Source: Nostoc sp. FACHB-152
Lineage (GTDB): Bacteria; Cyanobacteriota; Cyanobacteriia; Cyanobacteriales; Nostocaceae
Length of the DNA: 64,000 bases
NCBI RefSeq assembly: GCF_014697475.1
Contig: NZ_JACJRV010000002.1
Location: 185,515 to 249,514, forward strand
Reading direction: 5' to 3'
Below the pieces are notes generated by a model. It was not told the DNA's origin and ran no database searches. It worked only from the letters and a program-made list of their open reading frames with translations. The translations under genes and the position numbers were made by a program. Of the stretch, positions 45,354 through 54,438 are shown piece after piece (position 1 is the stretch's first letter; each line of letters starts with the position of its first letter).

Positions 45354-46268
45354 ATGAAAAGATTTTTGATGTTTTTCATTTTAACTTTTGCTTTATTAGT
45401 AGCGATCGCCGCTTGTAACCCCAACGCTAACAATACTACTGGCGATATTGTTGTTGCTTCTAAAGATTTTACAGAACAAGATATTTTAGGCGAACTCTTA
45501 GCCCAACAAATAGAAGAAACAACCAATCTCAAGGTTGCGCGTCGTCCTCGTTTAGGCGGTTCTTTTGTTTGTCATAATGCGATTCTGGCTGGCAAAATCG
45601 ATGCTTATATCGAGTATACAGGCACAGCTTTTACTGGTATTCTCAAACAGAAATCTCTGAATGATCCAAAAGAAGTTTATAAGAAATTAAAACAAGCCTA
45701 TGCCCAACAATTTAAGCTGGAAGTAATGCCTAGTTTGGGTTTTGAAAATACTTTCGCAATGGTAATTCGCGGCGAAGACGCGAAGAAATACAATGTTCAA
45801 ACTTTATCTCAGGCTGCACAATATACACCCGCATGGCGCGGCGGTTTTGGCTACGAATTTTTAGAACGAGATGATGGTTTTCCGGGGTTAGCGAAAACTT
45901 ACGATTTACGTTTTTCTAAACCACCGCAAATTATGGACTTGGGTTTAATATATCGGGCGTTAGTACAAAAGCAAGTCGATATGGTAGCAGGAAATTCTAC
46001 TGATGGACAGATTGCTCGTTTAGGTTTAGCTGTGTTAAAGGATGATAAAAAATATTTTCCACCTTACGAAGCAACGCCAATTGTAAGGCAAGAAGTGTTA
46101 AATAAATACCCGGAGTTGGGACAGGCGATCGCTCAACTTTCTGGTAAAATTTCCGCAGATGAAATGCGGCAATTAAATTATTTAGTTGAAGGCGAATTAA
46201 GAGATATTAAAGAAGTTGTGCGTGAGTTTCGTAAATCTAAGAGTTTAGCCTCACGCAAAGACGCATAG
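45354..46268 (+). CDS. Osmoprotectant-type ABC transporter, substrate-binding lipoprotein
   Basis: 304 residues. Lipobox VAIAAC at about residue 21 after a hydrophobic run (MFFILTFALLVAI), so it is anchored in the membrane on the periplasmic side. The rest is of the OsmF/OpuCC family (COG1732): VVASKDFTEQDILGELLAQQ, GGSFVCHNAILAGKIDAYIE YTGTAF, and DGQIARLGLAVLKDD. These bind glycine betaine, choline or similar compounds. The last residues (SLASRKDA) overlap a dispersed repeat with the sequence CGCAAAGACGCATAGACGCG. Forms one operon with the two genes before it. Confidence 0.9.
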   Translation: MKRFLMFFILTFALLVAIAACNPNANNTTGDIVVASKDFTEQDILGELLAQQIEETTNLKVARRPRLGGSFVCHNAILAGKIDAYIEYTGTAFTGILKQKSLNDPKEVYKKLKQAYAQQFKLEVMPSLGFENTFAMVIRGEDAKKYNVQTLSQAAQYTPAWRGGFGYEFLERDDGFPGLAKTYDLRFSKPPQIMDLGLIYRALVQKQVDMVAGNSTDGQIARLGLAVLKDDKKYFPPYEATPIVRQEVLNKYPELGQAIAQLSGKISADEMRQLNYLVEGELRDIKEVVREFRKSKSLASRKDA

Positions 46269-46303
46269 ACGCGAAGCGGCTTCCCGCAGGGTAGGCGCAA
46301 AGT
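46255..46303. repeat. Dispersed repeat (CGCAAAGACGCATAGACGCG family)
   Basis: CACGCAAAGACGCATAGACG continues with CGAAGCGGCTTCCCGCAGGG TAGGCGCAAAG. GAAGCGGCTTC is an inner palindrome. It supplies the final codons of the binding protein and part of the spacer before the phytochelatin-synthase-like gene. Confidence 0.7.
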
Positions 46304-46320
46304 TTTTAAATGGAGAAGTT

Positions 46321-47061
46321 ATGAATATTAAGTTACATAAAACTTTTAAAACAACTGTTAAGGCTGCAATTATTTGGTTTTGTGTTTCAAGCGGAACGGT
46401 TATTTCTCAAACACTACCTGTCTCATCTAACTTGATTACCTTTAATTCCGATGAAGGAGAAAAGCTATTAATTCAAAGTCGCGCTAGAGAAGATTTTTTT
46501 CCTTTGAGTATGCAGTTTGTCACTCAAAATAATCAAGCATTCTGTGGCGTTGCAAGTAGTGTAATGGTGCTGAATGGTTTGGGAGTTCTCGCACCAGAAT
46601 CACCACAGTATTCTCCCTATAGAGTGTTTACTCAAGAAAACTTTTTTAGCAACGAAAAAACTAAAAAAGTTATCACGCCTGAAGTTGTTGCTCGTCAAGG
46701 TTTGACTTTAGATCAATTAGGAGGATTAATTGCTAGTTATGATGTCCAAGCCAAGGTTTACCACGCGGCTGATACTAATTTAGAACAGTTTCGTAAGCTA
46801 GTATCAGAAAATTTGAAGCAACCTAATAATTTTGTAATAATTAACTATTTACGTAAAGAAATTGGTCAAGAAAAAGGTGGGCATATTTCACCTATTGCCG
46901 CTTACAATGAGCAGACAGATAGATTTTTGATTATGGATGTTTCTCGTTATAAATATCCGCCAGTGTGGGTGAAAGCCGCAGATTTATGGAAGGCTATTAA
47001 TACTAAAGATATAGTTTCAGGTAAGACACGCGGCTTTGTTGTAGTGAGTAAAGTTAATTAA
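46321..47061 (+). CDS. Phytochelatin-synthase-like glutathione peptidase, exported
   Basis: 246 residues of the bacterial phytochelatin synthase family (papain-like fold, catalytic domain only). The triad is Cys75 (AFCGVASSV), His188 (GGHISP) and Asp206 (IMDVSRYKYPP), matching the Cys70-His183-Asp201 of the studied Nostoc protein with an offset of five. Family members remove glycine from glutathione and make only traces of phytochelatin. The N-terminus (AAIIWFCVSSGTVISQ) looks like a signal peptide, suggesting action in the periplasm. Lies 52 bases after the osmoprotectant operon, so it may be cotranscribed. Confidence 0.93.
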   Translation: MNIKLHKTFKTTVKAAIIWFCVSSGTVISQTLPVSSNLITFNSDEGEKLLIQSRAREDFFPLSMQFVTQNNQAFCGVASSVMVLNGLGVLAPESPQYSPYRVFTQENFFSNEKTKKVITPEVVARQGLTLDQLGGLIASYDVQAKVYHAADTNLEQFRKLVSENLKQPNNFVIINYLRKEIGQEKGGHISPIAAYNEQTDRFLIMDVSRYKYPPVWVKAADLWKAINTKDIVSGKTRGFVVVSKVN

Positions 47062-47206
47062 AGGTATCAATTTTTATTTATTATTTACTCGATACGTACT
47101 TAATTTTACATTTAATTGCTATAAATATAGTGTAGTAAATATGTTTTTGTTGGGTTTCTTTAAATAACCATTTATTATTAGAAAGGAAATATTTAACCTT
47201 TTGTTA

Positions 47207-47443
47207 CTAAATCCACGGAGCATTCTCAATCAAAGCATTTAACATCTGCTGGAAGTTTTGGCGGAACATTACAGCTAACAAACCGCAGAATATTGTAGTT
47301 GCTGCCATCACCCACCAAAAGTGAGCGATGTGCCATAGGCCGCCGAACAGGGCAAAGATGATTAGTCCAGCAGTAGCCCCCCCGGCAAACAGTAGAGTTG
47401 TTTCTTTAGCGATTTGTTTGAAGACGCGTGGTTTTGATTCCAT
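47207..47443 (-). CDS. Small membrane protein
   Basis: 78 residues from ATG 47443 (MESKPRVFKQIAKETTLLFA). Two membrane helices: GGATAGLIIFALFGGLWHIA and WWVMAATTIFCGLLAVMF. No known family comes to mind; small cyanobacterial inner-membrane proteins of this shape are common. It faces the phytochelatin-synthase-like gene (convergent), and its upstream side abuts the divergent ggt gene. Confidence 0.6.
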   Translation of the reverse strand: MESKPRVFKQIAKETTLLFAGGATAGLIIFALFGGLWHIAHFWWVMAATTIFCGLLAVMFRQNFQQMLNALIENAPWI

Positions 47444-47598
47444 AAAATTATCTTCTGCTGGTTTAAGCACTCGTTGCTCTATTGTAACGAGATGATGTTA
47501 TTGACATGAATTTATAAAGTATTGATCTATGAAAATTTAAATAATTAACTGCGAGATCAAGCGATAGGCTAAGACATAGCAAACCAAACAGTATACAA

Positions 47599-49398
47599 AT
47601 GTCTATCTTTACGAAACCCAAACAGGTTGTATTTACTGTCTTTTCCCTTAGCGTTCTCTGTTACAGCCAAGTTGCATCAGCGACTACCACCTTACCTCTA
47701 CGCAGCAAAAAGGGGATGGTAGTATCTGCTAATCCTCTGGCTAGTGAGGCGGGACTGGCGATGTTACGCAAAGGTGGGAACGCGGTTGATGCAGCAGTCG
47801 CCACAACTTTTGCAATATCTGTAGTTGAGCCTTTTTCAGCCGGAATTGGTGGCGGTGGATTTCTGCTACTGCATTCTGAGAAAACTGGCGAGATGAAAGC
47901 TTTGGATTTCCGGGAACGCGCACCAATTAAAGCAACAAGAAATATGTATTTGGATGCACAAGGAAAGGTGCGTCCGAATGCAAGTGTGAATGGTTATTTG
48001 GCGGTGGCGACACCAGGAACGGTGGCGGGGATGTATGAGGTGCATCGCCGTTATGGTAAGTTGGCGTGGAAGGAAGTTGTCAAACCTGCGATCGCTCTGG
48101 CTAAAAATGGTTTTATTTTAAGTAAACAGCTAACTTGGCGCTCAATTCAAGTTTACGAAAACCGTAAGCCAGTAATCCTCCAGAATTCAGCCGCTAGTGC
48201 CATATTTACCCGAAATGGCGAATTTTATCAGCCTGGAGAAAGATTAGTGCAACGCGATTTGGCACGCACTTTAGAAAGCATTGCTGACAATCACCAAAAT
48301 TTTTATACTGGAAAAATTGCTCGTGCGATCGCTTCTGATATGGCACAAAAAGGTGGTCTAATTACTTTAGATGACCTCAAGGCATACAAACCAATTTGGC
48401 GAAATCCTCTCTGCGGTAGTTTTCGCAAGGCTAAAATCTGTTCAATGCCACCACCATCATCAGGTGGCGTTCATCTATTGCAGATTTTAAATATTATCGG
48501 TGACACTGATTTAAAATCTTGGGGATGGCATTATCCAAACGCTTTACATTTAATGACGGAAGCGATGAAGATTGCCTACGCAGATCGCTCACAGTATTTA
48601 GGCGATCCTGATTTTGTTAAAGTACCTGTACAAGCCCTCATCAGTCCAGCTTACGCCAAAAAACGCCGTCAAGAAATTAATTTAGATGTGGCGAAACCGG
48701 CATCACAAATCAAGCCAATAGATCCAGAAACGCTCAAAGGTTTCGGTCAGGTGGGGAATCAAATCGTCCCCCTACCTAACAAAATATTACAACTGCAAGC
48801 TACTCGCTACGAATCTCTAGAAACAAGCCATCTTTGCGTTGTGGATGAACAACGCAACGCTGTCAGCCTGACTTTTACAGTTAATCTTGGTTTTGGTTCT
48901 GGGGTAGTGACACCAGGAACAGGAATTTTACTCAATAACGAGATGGATGATTTTGCCTCTGCGCCAGGAGTACCTAACAACTTTGGCTTAGTTGGCAATG
49001 AAGCGAATGCGATCGCACCCCGCAAAACTCCTTTGTCGAGCATGACTCCGACAATTATTACAGAAAATAATCACCTCCGAATGGCAGTGGGGGCCCCTGG
49101 TGGCAGCACAATTATCACGCAGGTTTTGCAAGTGATTCTCAATGTGCTGGAATACAACATGGACGTTGGTGCAGCTGTCTCCGTTCCACGCATACATAAT
49201 CAGTGGCTTCCTGATGAGTTGCGTGTCGAACCTTGGGGTTTGGATGCTTTAACTCTGCAAGACTTACGCCGCCGTGGACATAACATCAAGGAAGAAAAAG
49301 CTCCTTGGGGTAATGCTAACGCGATCGCAGTTACAGCAGATGGCAGCTTAGAAGCAGCGGCCGATCCTCGCGGTGAAGGTTCGCCTAGAGGCTGGTAG
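47599..49398 (+). CDS. ggt: Gamma-glutamyltranspeptidase
   Basis: 599 residues, Ntn-hydrolase. Signal peptide about 1-28 (VVFTVFSLSVLCYSQVASAT), so periplasmic. It autocleaves before a Thr to form two subunits; the nucleophile is Thr409 in ETSHLCVVDEQRNAVSLTFT. Other family blocks are GGNAVDAAVATTFAISVVEP, GIGGGGFLLLH and the GSTIITQVLQ region (GAPGGSTI). Breaks gamma-glutamyl bonds of glutathione and relatives. Two genes away from the phytochelatin-synthase-like protein, suggesting joint degradation of extracellular glutathione. Confidence 0.95.
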   Translation: MSIFTKPKQVVFTVFSLSVLCYSQVASATTTLPLRSKKGMVVSANPLASEAGLAMLRKGGNAVDAAVATTFAISVVEPFSAGIGGGGFLLLHSEKTGEMKALDFRERAPIKATRNMYLDAQGKVRPNASVNGYLAVATPGTVAGMYEVHRRYGKLAWKEVVKPAIALAKNGFILSKQLTWRSIQVYENRKPVILQNSAASAIFTRNGEFYQPGERLVQRDLARTLESIADNHQNFYTGKIARAIASDMAQKGGLITLDDLKAYKPIWRNPLCGSFRKAKICSMPPPSSGGVHLLQILNIIGDTDLKSWGWHYPNALHLMTEAMKIAYADRSQYLGDPDFVKVPVQALISPAYAKKRRQEINLDVAKPASQIKPIDPETLKGFGQVGNQIVPLPNKILQLQATRYESLETSHLCVVDEQRNAVSLTFTVNLGFGSGVVTPGTGILLNNEMDDFASAPGVPNNFGLVGNEANAIAPRKTPLSSMTPTIITENNHLRMAVGAPGGSTIITQVLQVILNVLEYNMDVGAAVSVPRIHNQWLPDELRVEPWGLDALTLQDLRRRGHNIKEEKAPWGNANAIAVTADGSLEAAADPRGEGSPRGW

Positions 49399-49579
49399 AC
49401 AGTTATAGCAGGATATAGGGAACAGGTGACAGGTGACAGGGTTAAAAGCCTTTCATTATCTAAATTTTCTCATCTGTCAATGTTCTAACTACCTGAGCTA
49501 TTGCTAGATCACCTAATGATGCAGTACTGCCGTTGTTGGATGTTTCAAAATTCTTGAAGACTCAATTTTCTAATTGCAA

Positions 49580-49846
49580 CTATTGGTTCTGCACCATTGA
49601 TTCTGAGTATTCAACTTGAGTGCCAAACTCATTAGCTCTGGCACTAGGAACTAATGTCCAACCAGCCTTCAGCAGTTTTTGATAAGTTGCCCACCCCTTA
49701 GAACCACCAGGAATTTGATAATCTCGTACTGCAAATTGAGGATAAGCTGTGTAGGGTCGCCAACCTTTACTGGCCTCAACTTGCAAATATAAAATCTTCT
49801 CACTGTTGTCGCCAGACTTAGATAACCAGCACATTTGTCGATGCAT
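49580..49846 (-). CDS. Small protein of unknown function
   Basis: 88 residues from ATG 49846 (MHRQMCWLSKSGDNSEKILY). It is followed by YLQVEASKGWRPYTAYPQFA and GSKGWATYQKLLKAGWTLVP. Tryptophan-rich (GW repeats) and without signal or membrane segment. The coding pattern looks genuine because of the regular alternation of hydrophobic and polar residues, but I recognise no family. Confidence 0.55.
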   Translation of the reverse strand: MHRQMCWLSKSGDNSEKILYLQVEASKGWRPYTAYPQFAVRDYQIPGGSKGWATYQKLLKAGWTLVPSARANEFGTQVEYSESMVQNQ

Positions 49847-50480
49847 GGTAAACTCCTTATTGTTTAGCTAAATGCATAATTACAGACTTTTGTCAAGTCT
49901 TACATCACCCTTATGGGATAATTTTTGATTTCCTTAGTATGTGTCCATATACCTACAAATTGGTTTAGTAAAATTACGTAAGTCAATTGATAGATTCTCC
50001 AGCCCAACTTTTTAATGTGCAGCACAACAAGATTACTCCATCATCAACCAAGAATACTTTCTAAAATTTCTATTTGCTGCGATTTTTTGGCTAAAAAGCT
50101 GTTGATAACTCAATATCTTTCACTCCGTGACTTTTAATGATTCATAATCGCTGAGAGGCGCGATAATATAACGCCTCTCAGGGATAGTTCACTGGCTATG
50201 AGGGCAATGTTTTTCTCATGGTATCTGCGGTTATTGCGAATGTATGTAGCAAGAGTTACGTTTTTGGCTTATGTCTGAATAACGAATGATTTGTTTTGCT
50301 AGTTACACTAGTAAAATTTTCTTATCTCCTTATACTTAATCTGCTCAAAACATTTTTTTGAGTGCAAGCATCAAATGCTGATGACTGTTGATATTCACAG
50401 CGATGAGACTTAAAAGTTATAGTCGTAGTTAGATACGTTAGGAAATTTTGACACAGTGAATGCTAGCAATAGCAATAGTT
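49847..50480. other. Gene-free spacer with a strong hairpin
   Basis: 634 bases, no convincing gene on either strand. At 50151-50181 CTGAGAGGCG and CGCCTCTCAG form a perfect 10-bp stem with an 11-nt AT-rich loop and no T-run. A small RNA or a repeat is possible, but nothing decides it. Confidence 0.5.
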
Positions 50481-51071
50481 TTACCTTATGCCTCCTGCTT
50501 CACCAATAATCGTGCGAATTTCCTTGACGATTTCTGCGTAGTCAAAATCTGACAAAACTGGTGTTGCACCTTGGATGTTAATTGGCTGTGCTAAATCAAT
50601 CCATGACTTGCAACCACCATATTGCGAAAGATAACTTATTTCTTGCACTTTAGGTAGTTTATAAGTTCGTAGCAGCAGAACATACAAAGGCTGACGAGGT
50701 TTCCATTTCAGGCGATCGCTAATAAAATATTCATTCCAGATATGAAAGGGGAGTAAAGCATTAACAGTAGACTCCTCACTAATTGGCAAAATATCTGTAA
50801 TTTCAGCCCAACTACCGATGCGAACCGTTTCTGGATGCCAACCAGAAGTTACTGGACAGACGAGATTGGCATATTCAGATTTTAGCAGGAACGGCTGTTG
50901 ATGTTCATAGGTAGGGTAAAGTAAAACCTGTTCATGAGCAACTTGGAAACGTCCGTTTTTCTCATGAATACCGCCTTTACGCAGTAACATGATTGTCTTG
51001 CCACTTTCTAAGGCATTTATCGCCACAGACCATTCTTTGAGAGCAGATATCGTAGTCAAATCCATCAGCAT
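50481..51071 (-). CDS. DUF1802 family protein
   Basis: 196 residues, cytoplasmic. The N-terminal ALKEWSVAINALESGKTIML and LRKGGIHEKNGRFQ with HEQVLLYPTYEHQ are the defining blocks of DUF1802. A GGCKSWIDLAQPI motif follows. No experimentally known function. Two start codons are close (51071 and 51065). It is divergent from the aldo/keto reductase with about 80 bases between them. Confidence 0.88.
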   Translation of the reverse strand: MLMDLTTISALKEWSVAINALESGKTIMLLRKGGIHEKNGRFQVAHEQVLLYPTYEHQQPFLLKSEYANLVCPVTSGWHPETVRIGSWAEITDILPISEESTVNALLPFHIWNEYFISDRLKWKPRQPLYVLLLRTYKLPKVQEISYLSQYGGCKSWIDLAQPINIQGATPVLSDFDYAEIVKEIRTIIGEAGGIR

Positions 51072-51150
51072 CTACTGTAACTCTGATTTAATTTCTAGCT
51101 AAGACCGTTAAAGTATGAAACTATCCGGGGAAATGAATTAGGGAAGCATC

Positions 51151-52110
51151 ATGGAAAAGCGAAAATTAGGTAAATCGGAAGTAGAAATCACACCCATTAT
51201 TGTGGGAACTTGGCAAGCTGGGAAAAAGATGTGGGTGGGAATTGAAGACGCTGATTCGATTAAAGCCATCCGCACCGCATTTGAAGCCGGAATCACCACT
51301 GTAGATACAGCCGAAGTTTATGGTGAAGGTCACTCTGAACGCATTGTAGCCGAAGCTTTAGCAGATGTGCGCGACCAAGTACAGTATGCCACAAAAGTTT
51401 TTGCCAACCATCTTAAGTATGATCAGGTGATTGAAGCTTGCGATCGCTCTTTAAAAAACCTCAAAACCGATTATATTGACCTTTATCAAATTCATTGGCC
51501 TTCCGGTACTTATAATAGTGAAGTTGTGCCAATAGAAGAAACGATCAGTGCTTTAAATCATCTCAAACAGCAAGGAAAAATTAGAGCCATAGGTGTTTCT
51601 AACTTTTCAGGCGCGCAATTGGCAGAAGCATCAAAATATGGACGCATTGATAGCTTGCAACCTCCATATAGTTTATTTTGGCGGCAAGTTGAACAAGATG
51701 CTAGACCCTATTGTATCGAAAATCAAATTTCTATCTTGGCTTATTCACCCTTAGCCCAAGGATTGTTAACCGGAAAATTTAAACGTGGACAAACATTTCC
51801 GCGAGAAGATAACCGCTCTGCAAATAAACTATTTCAAGGCGAAAACTTTGAACGCGCTCAACAAGCTTTAGATAAACTGCGTCCGATAGCAGAACGCCAT
51901 AATTGTACATTGGCGCAGTTAGCATTGGCTTGGTTAATTGCCCAACCCCAAGCAAATGCGATCGCTGGTGCGCGTTATGCTGAACAAGCAAAAGATAATG
52001 CTGAAGCTGCTAACGTTAAACTCTCAGCCGATGAAATTGCTGAAATCGATGCGATCGGGCGAATTGTCACCGATCATTTAGATCAAAACCCAGTCATGTG
52101 GAGTTGGTAA
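51151..52110 (+). CDS. Aldo/keto reductase
   Basis: 319 residues, TIM-barrel NADPH-dependent oxidoreductase. The catalytic tetrad is Asp52, Tyr57, Lys82 and His115 (VDTAEVYGEGHSE, YATKVF, YQIHWP). The cofactor side shows GVSNFSGAQL and the C-terminal LIAQPQANAIAGARYAEQAK. Closest in character to the YhdN/general-stress AKR group. Substrate cannot be told. The next gene is 500 bases away, so it is transcribed alone; a family-A hairpin starts 8 bases after the stop. Confidence 0.93.
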   Translation: MEKRKLGKSEVEITPIIVGTWQAGKKMWVGIEDADSIKAIRTAFEAGITTVDTAEVYGEGHSERIVAEALADVRDQVQYATKVFANHLKYDQVIEACDRSLKNLKTDYIDLYQIHWPSGTYNSEVVPIEETISALNHLKQQGKIRAIGVSNFSGAQLAEASKYGRIDSLQPPYSLFWRQVEQDARPYCIENQISILAYSPLAQGLLTGKFKRGQTFPREDNRSANKLFQGENFERAQQALDKLRPIAERHNCTLAQLALAWLIAQPQANAIAGARYAEQAKDNAEAANVKLSADEIAEIDAIGRIVTDHLDQNPVMWSW

Positions 52111-52117
52111 GCTGATT

Positions 52118-52150
52118 AGATCCCCGACTTGTTTAAGAAGTCGGGGATCT
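52118..52150. terminator. Dispersed hairpin family A, copy 5
   Basis: AGATCCCCGACTT (52118-52130) and AAGTCGGGGATCT (52138-52150) pair perfectly; the inner GTTTAAG part has one mismatch. It starts 8 bases after the aldo/keto reductase stop, so it is the likely terminator there, although without a long T-run. Confidence 0.65.
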
Positions 52151-52507
52151 ATGCCTTGATGCAAATAACTAATGACAAAGATTGCAGAAGTAAACAAAAT
52201 GTCAACTTTAGTAAACTAGGGCTGACTCCTCAATAAGTGAGTGCTAAATTAAATATCAAGACATCAAACAAGATATAACCAAATTTAAAGGGCAACTGAC
52301 TATGATGTCTCCCGTCATCAGCCCAAGCAAATGTTCAGCATACTATGGTTAAAAGTGGTAAAAGCCAACAGATTTAAAAGGCAAAACCAAATCCCAAAGC
52401 GGAAAAACGAAGATTGCTGAGTTTGCTAGTTGTTAAGTCCACCTTAGTTGTTTACTCTCTCAATTAATTAGTTAGTTTAAAAAATTTGAAACCTGTGAAT
52501 TCCCAAA

Positions 52508-52533
52508 AACCTGGTTCCCCCGAACCAGGTTTT
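52508..52533 (+). terminator. Strong terminator without an obvious gene in front
   Basis: AACCTGGTTC (52508-52517), loop CCCC, GAACCAGGTT (52522-52531), then TTATGG. Perfect stem. The upstream 370 bases hold no open frame of note. Confidence 0.75.
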
Positions 52534-52611
52534 ATGGTTTTTAGAGATATCTTGGCAATTTTTCAGTAGCGCATAAAATAGTAAAACTACATAGCCTGCT
52601 GGAACATTTTG

Positions 52612-53337
52612 ATGAGCAATTATAGATTTTTACAGACAATTACTTCAGCAATTATTATCGCTACACTTGCATTATCTTGTGACACTACTGTAACTAGAAA
52701 GACAGAAGAATCTAGAGCAAAAGCAACTGCACAACAAAAGTCTCAGCCAAAAATTGCCTATGGGGAATTGATCATTAAAGAACAATCAGATTATTTGATG
52801 ATTCCCGTAAATGCCATTGAGCAAAATAAAGAGAAAGAAAGCGGATTTAGTATAGCATCGCGTTCTTACGAGAAAGATAACGGCATATTATATAACATAG
52901 TGTTTTATCGTAAACAAGATGGTGAAACTCATCTTCTTCTCAATAAAAAAGCAATTATCGACTCCTTTGATTTTTTAGAATCAAAGATAGCAGGTAAGCC
53001 GTCTATAAAATTTTGGCTATATAAAATTATTGACCAAGATACAAATCAAGATAAAACCCTAAACACGGATGATGCAATTATTGGCTATATTTCTGATTTA
53101 TCTGGTAAAAATTTTCAACAAATTACGCCTAATAAGTCTAAAGTTATCAATTGGGTAGTGCTTCCTAGTCAAAATGCAATTTTTATCAAAATTCTTAAAG
53201 ATTCTAACAATGATAATAAATTTACATCTGAAGACCAAACAAATTTTGTGAGGGTAAGCCTTGAGAAGCCAAGTGTTGGTAGTGAAATTATTAGTGAAAA
53301 CCTAGAAAAAGAGATTAAATCATACGTACAGCAATAG
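52612..53337 (+). CDS. Lipoprotein with EF-hand-like loops
   Basis: 241 residues from ATG 52612. Lipobox LALSC near residue 23 after IITSAIIIATLALSC-type hydrophobic DNA; so it should be membrane-anchored and face the periplasm. Two D-x-D/N-x-D-like loops: DQDTNQDKTLNTDD and DSNNDNKFTSEDQ, which could bind calcium. The rest (YGELIIKEQSDYLMIPVNAI ... NGILYNIVFYRKQDG) is beta-rich. No enzyme motif. Lys-rich and AT-rich. Function unknown. Confidence 0.7.
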   Translation: MSNYRFLQTITSAIIIATLALSCDTTVTRKTEESRAKATAQQKSQPKIAYGELIIKEQSDYLMIPVNAIEQNKEKESGFSIASRSYEKDNGILYNIVFYRKQDGETHLLLNKKAIIDSFDFLESKIAGKPSIKFWLYKIIDQDTNQDKTLNTDDAIIGYISDLSGKNFQQITPNKSKVINWVVLPSQNAIFIKILKDSNNDNKFTSEDQTNFVRVSLEKPSVGSEIISENLEKEIKSYVQQ

Positions 53338-53386
53338 TTAAAATTTAGTGTTATGTCGTAGGCTAATGCACATTGATAAAAAGATA

Positions 53387-53415
53387 GTGCGTTGTCGTGA
53401 AGCGCAACGCACCCT
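53387..53415. terminator. GTGCGTTG hairpin between convergent genes (family B)
   Basis: GTGCGTTG (53387-53394) and CAACGCAC (53405-53412) pair around TCGTGAAGCG, and CCTACT follows. Located between two convergent genes, so it can serve both. Confidence 0.65.
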
Positions 53416-53447
53416 ACTCCTTAAACTAACCTCTAATCTCTAGCCTC

Positions 53448-54383
53448 TCATCTCATAGACAAAACCCAATCACGAAAAAGTTTATTTACCTGATCGGGTA
53501 TTTCATCGTGGGGACAATGACCGGCTGTGAGAAAATATTCGGTAACATCAGGATAATATTGGCGAAACTTTTGAGAACGTTCTCTAGCATTCATCCAAGG
53601 ATCGGCTTCGCCCCATAAAATTAATAAAGGACAAGTTAATTGCTTTAACAGCACATCAACTTTTTCGCCTTGAGGACTGCTAAATACAGAAACAAATACA
53701 TCAAATGCGCCTTCATCGTAAGCAGGCCGAGAAATTTCATCTATCAGTTGTTCTGTAATTACAGTTTTGTCTAGATAAACTTTTTCTAAAGTCTGGCGAA
53801 TTACCCAACGTTGGCGCACATATTGAAATAGCAAAAACTGAGATAAGGGTTGTTGAAAAATCCATTTCACACTATCACCCAATAGTTTTTGTATAGGTGA
53901 AGGTTGTTTAGGCGGTTGGATTTGTGATTGTAAAGCTTCTGGTTCCGATGTGGGTGGGTTGTCGTTAAAGGGGCCAGCACTATTGAGTAACACCACCCCA
54001 GCCGCACTATCAGGATGTTTAGCTGCAACACACAAGCTAGCATAGCCGCCAAGAGAATTTCCGGCTAACACGGCTTTTTGACCAATGACTTCACTGATAA
54101 AATCATGGAGTTGGTCGCACCATAAATCACCACTGTATTGCAATTTCGGTTTATGCGATCGCCCAAATCCCAACAAGTCGATCGCATAAACTTCAAAATC
54201 TTGATACAATCCACTGATATTCTTCCGCCAGTGGTCTGTAGAAGCACCAAACCCATGCACCAACAGCAATGGCGGACGTTGCGGTTTTGGTTCTCCCGCA
54301 CGCACATAGTAAACTTTATGCCCACGCCACTGCCAGTATTGCCCAGGAATTGGATTTGTAGAGGGGGCTGTACTTACTTGCAT
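53448..54383 (-). CDS. Alpha/beta hydrolase
   Basis: 311 residues. The oxyanion-hole motif is LLLVHGFGASTDHW and the nucleophile is Ser110 (LAGNSLGGYAS). The acid is likely Asp in LILWGEADPWMNA and the His lies in TAGHCPHDEIPDQV. All are in the order expected for the fold. A cap domain lies between about 150 and 215. No signal peptide. Related cyanobacterial proteins are generic hydrolases; in plants and cyanobacteria some members act on chlorophyll or carotenoid derivatives, but no substrate is shown. Single gene. Confidence 0.92.
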   Translation of the reverse strand: MQVSTAPSTNPIPGQYWQWRGHKVYYVRAGEPKPQRPPLLLVHGFGASTDHWRKNISGLYQDFEVYAIDLLGFGRSHKPKLQYSGDLWCDQLHDFISEVIGQKAVLAGNSLGGYASLCVAAKHPDSAAGVVLLNSAGPFNDNPPTSEPEALQSQIQPPKQPSPIQKLLGDSVKWIFQQPLSQFLLFQYVRQRWVIRQTLEKVYLDKTVITEQLIDEISRPAYDEGAFDVFVSVFSSPQGEKVDVLLKQLTCPLLILWGEADPWMNARERSQKFRQYYPDVTEYFLTAGHCPHDEIPDQVNKLFRDWVLSMR

Positions 54384-54438
54384 GATTTAAACAAATGTTA
54401 AGTATCTTTAATAATTGTAGAGCAGGAGAACTATGAAT

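Larger units (their letters stand above)
52111..52611. other. Spacer before the lipoprotein gene
   Basis: 500 bases with no gene. It contains the family-A hairpin and, near its end, a second terminator (52508-52531) that has no gene in front of it. Either an unrecognised small transcript ends there or the terminator is a remnant. Confidence 0.5.
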
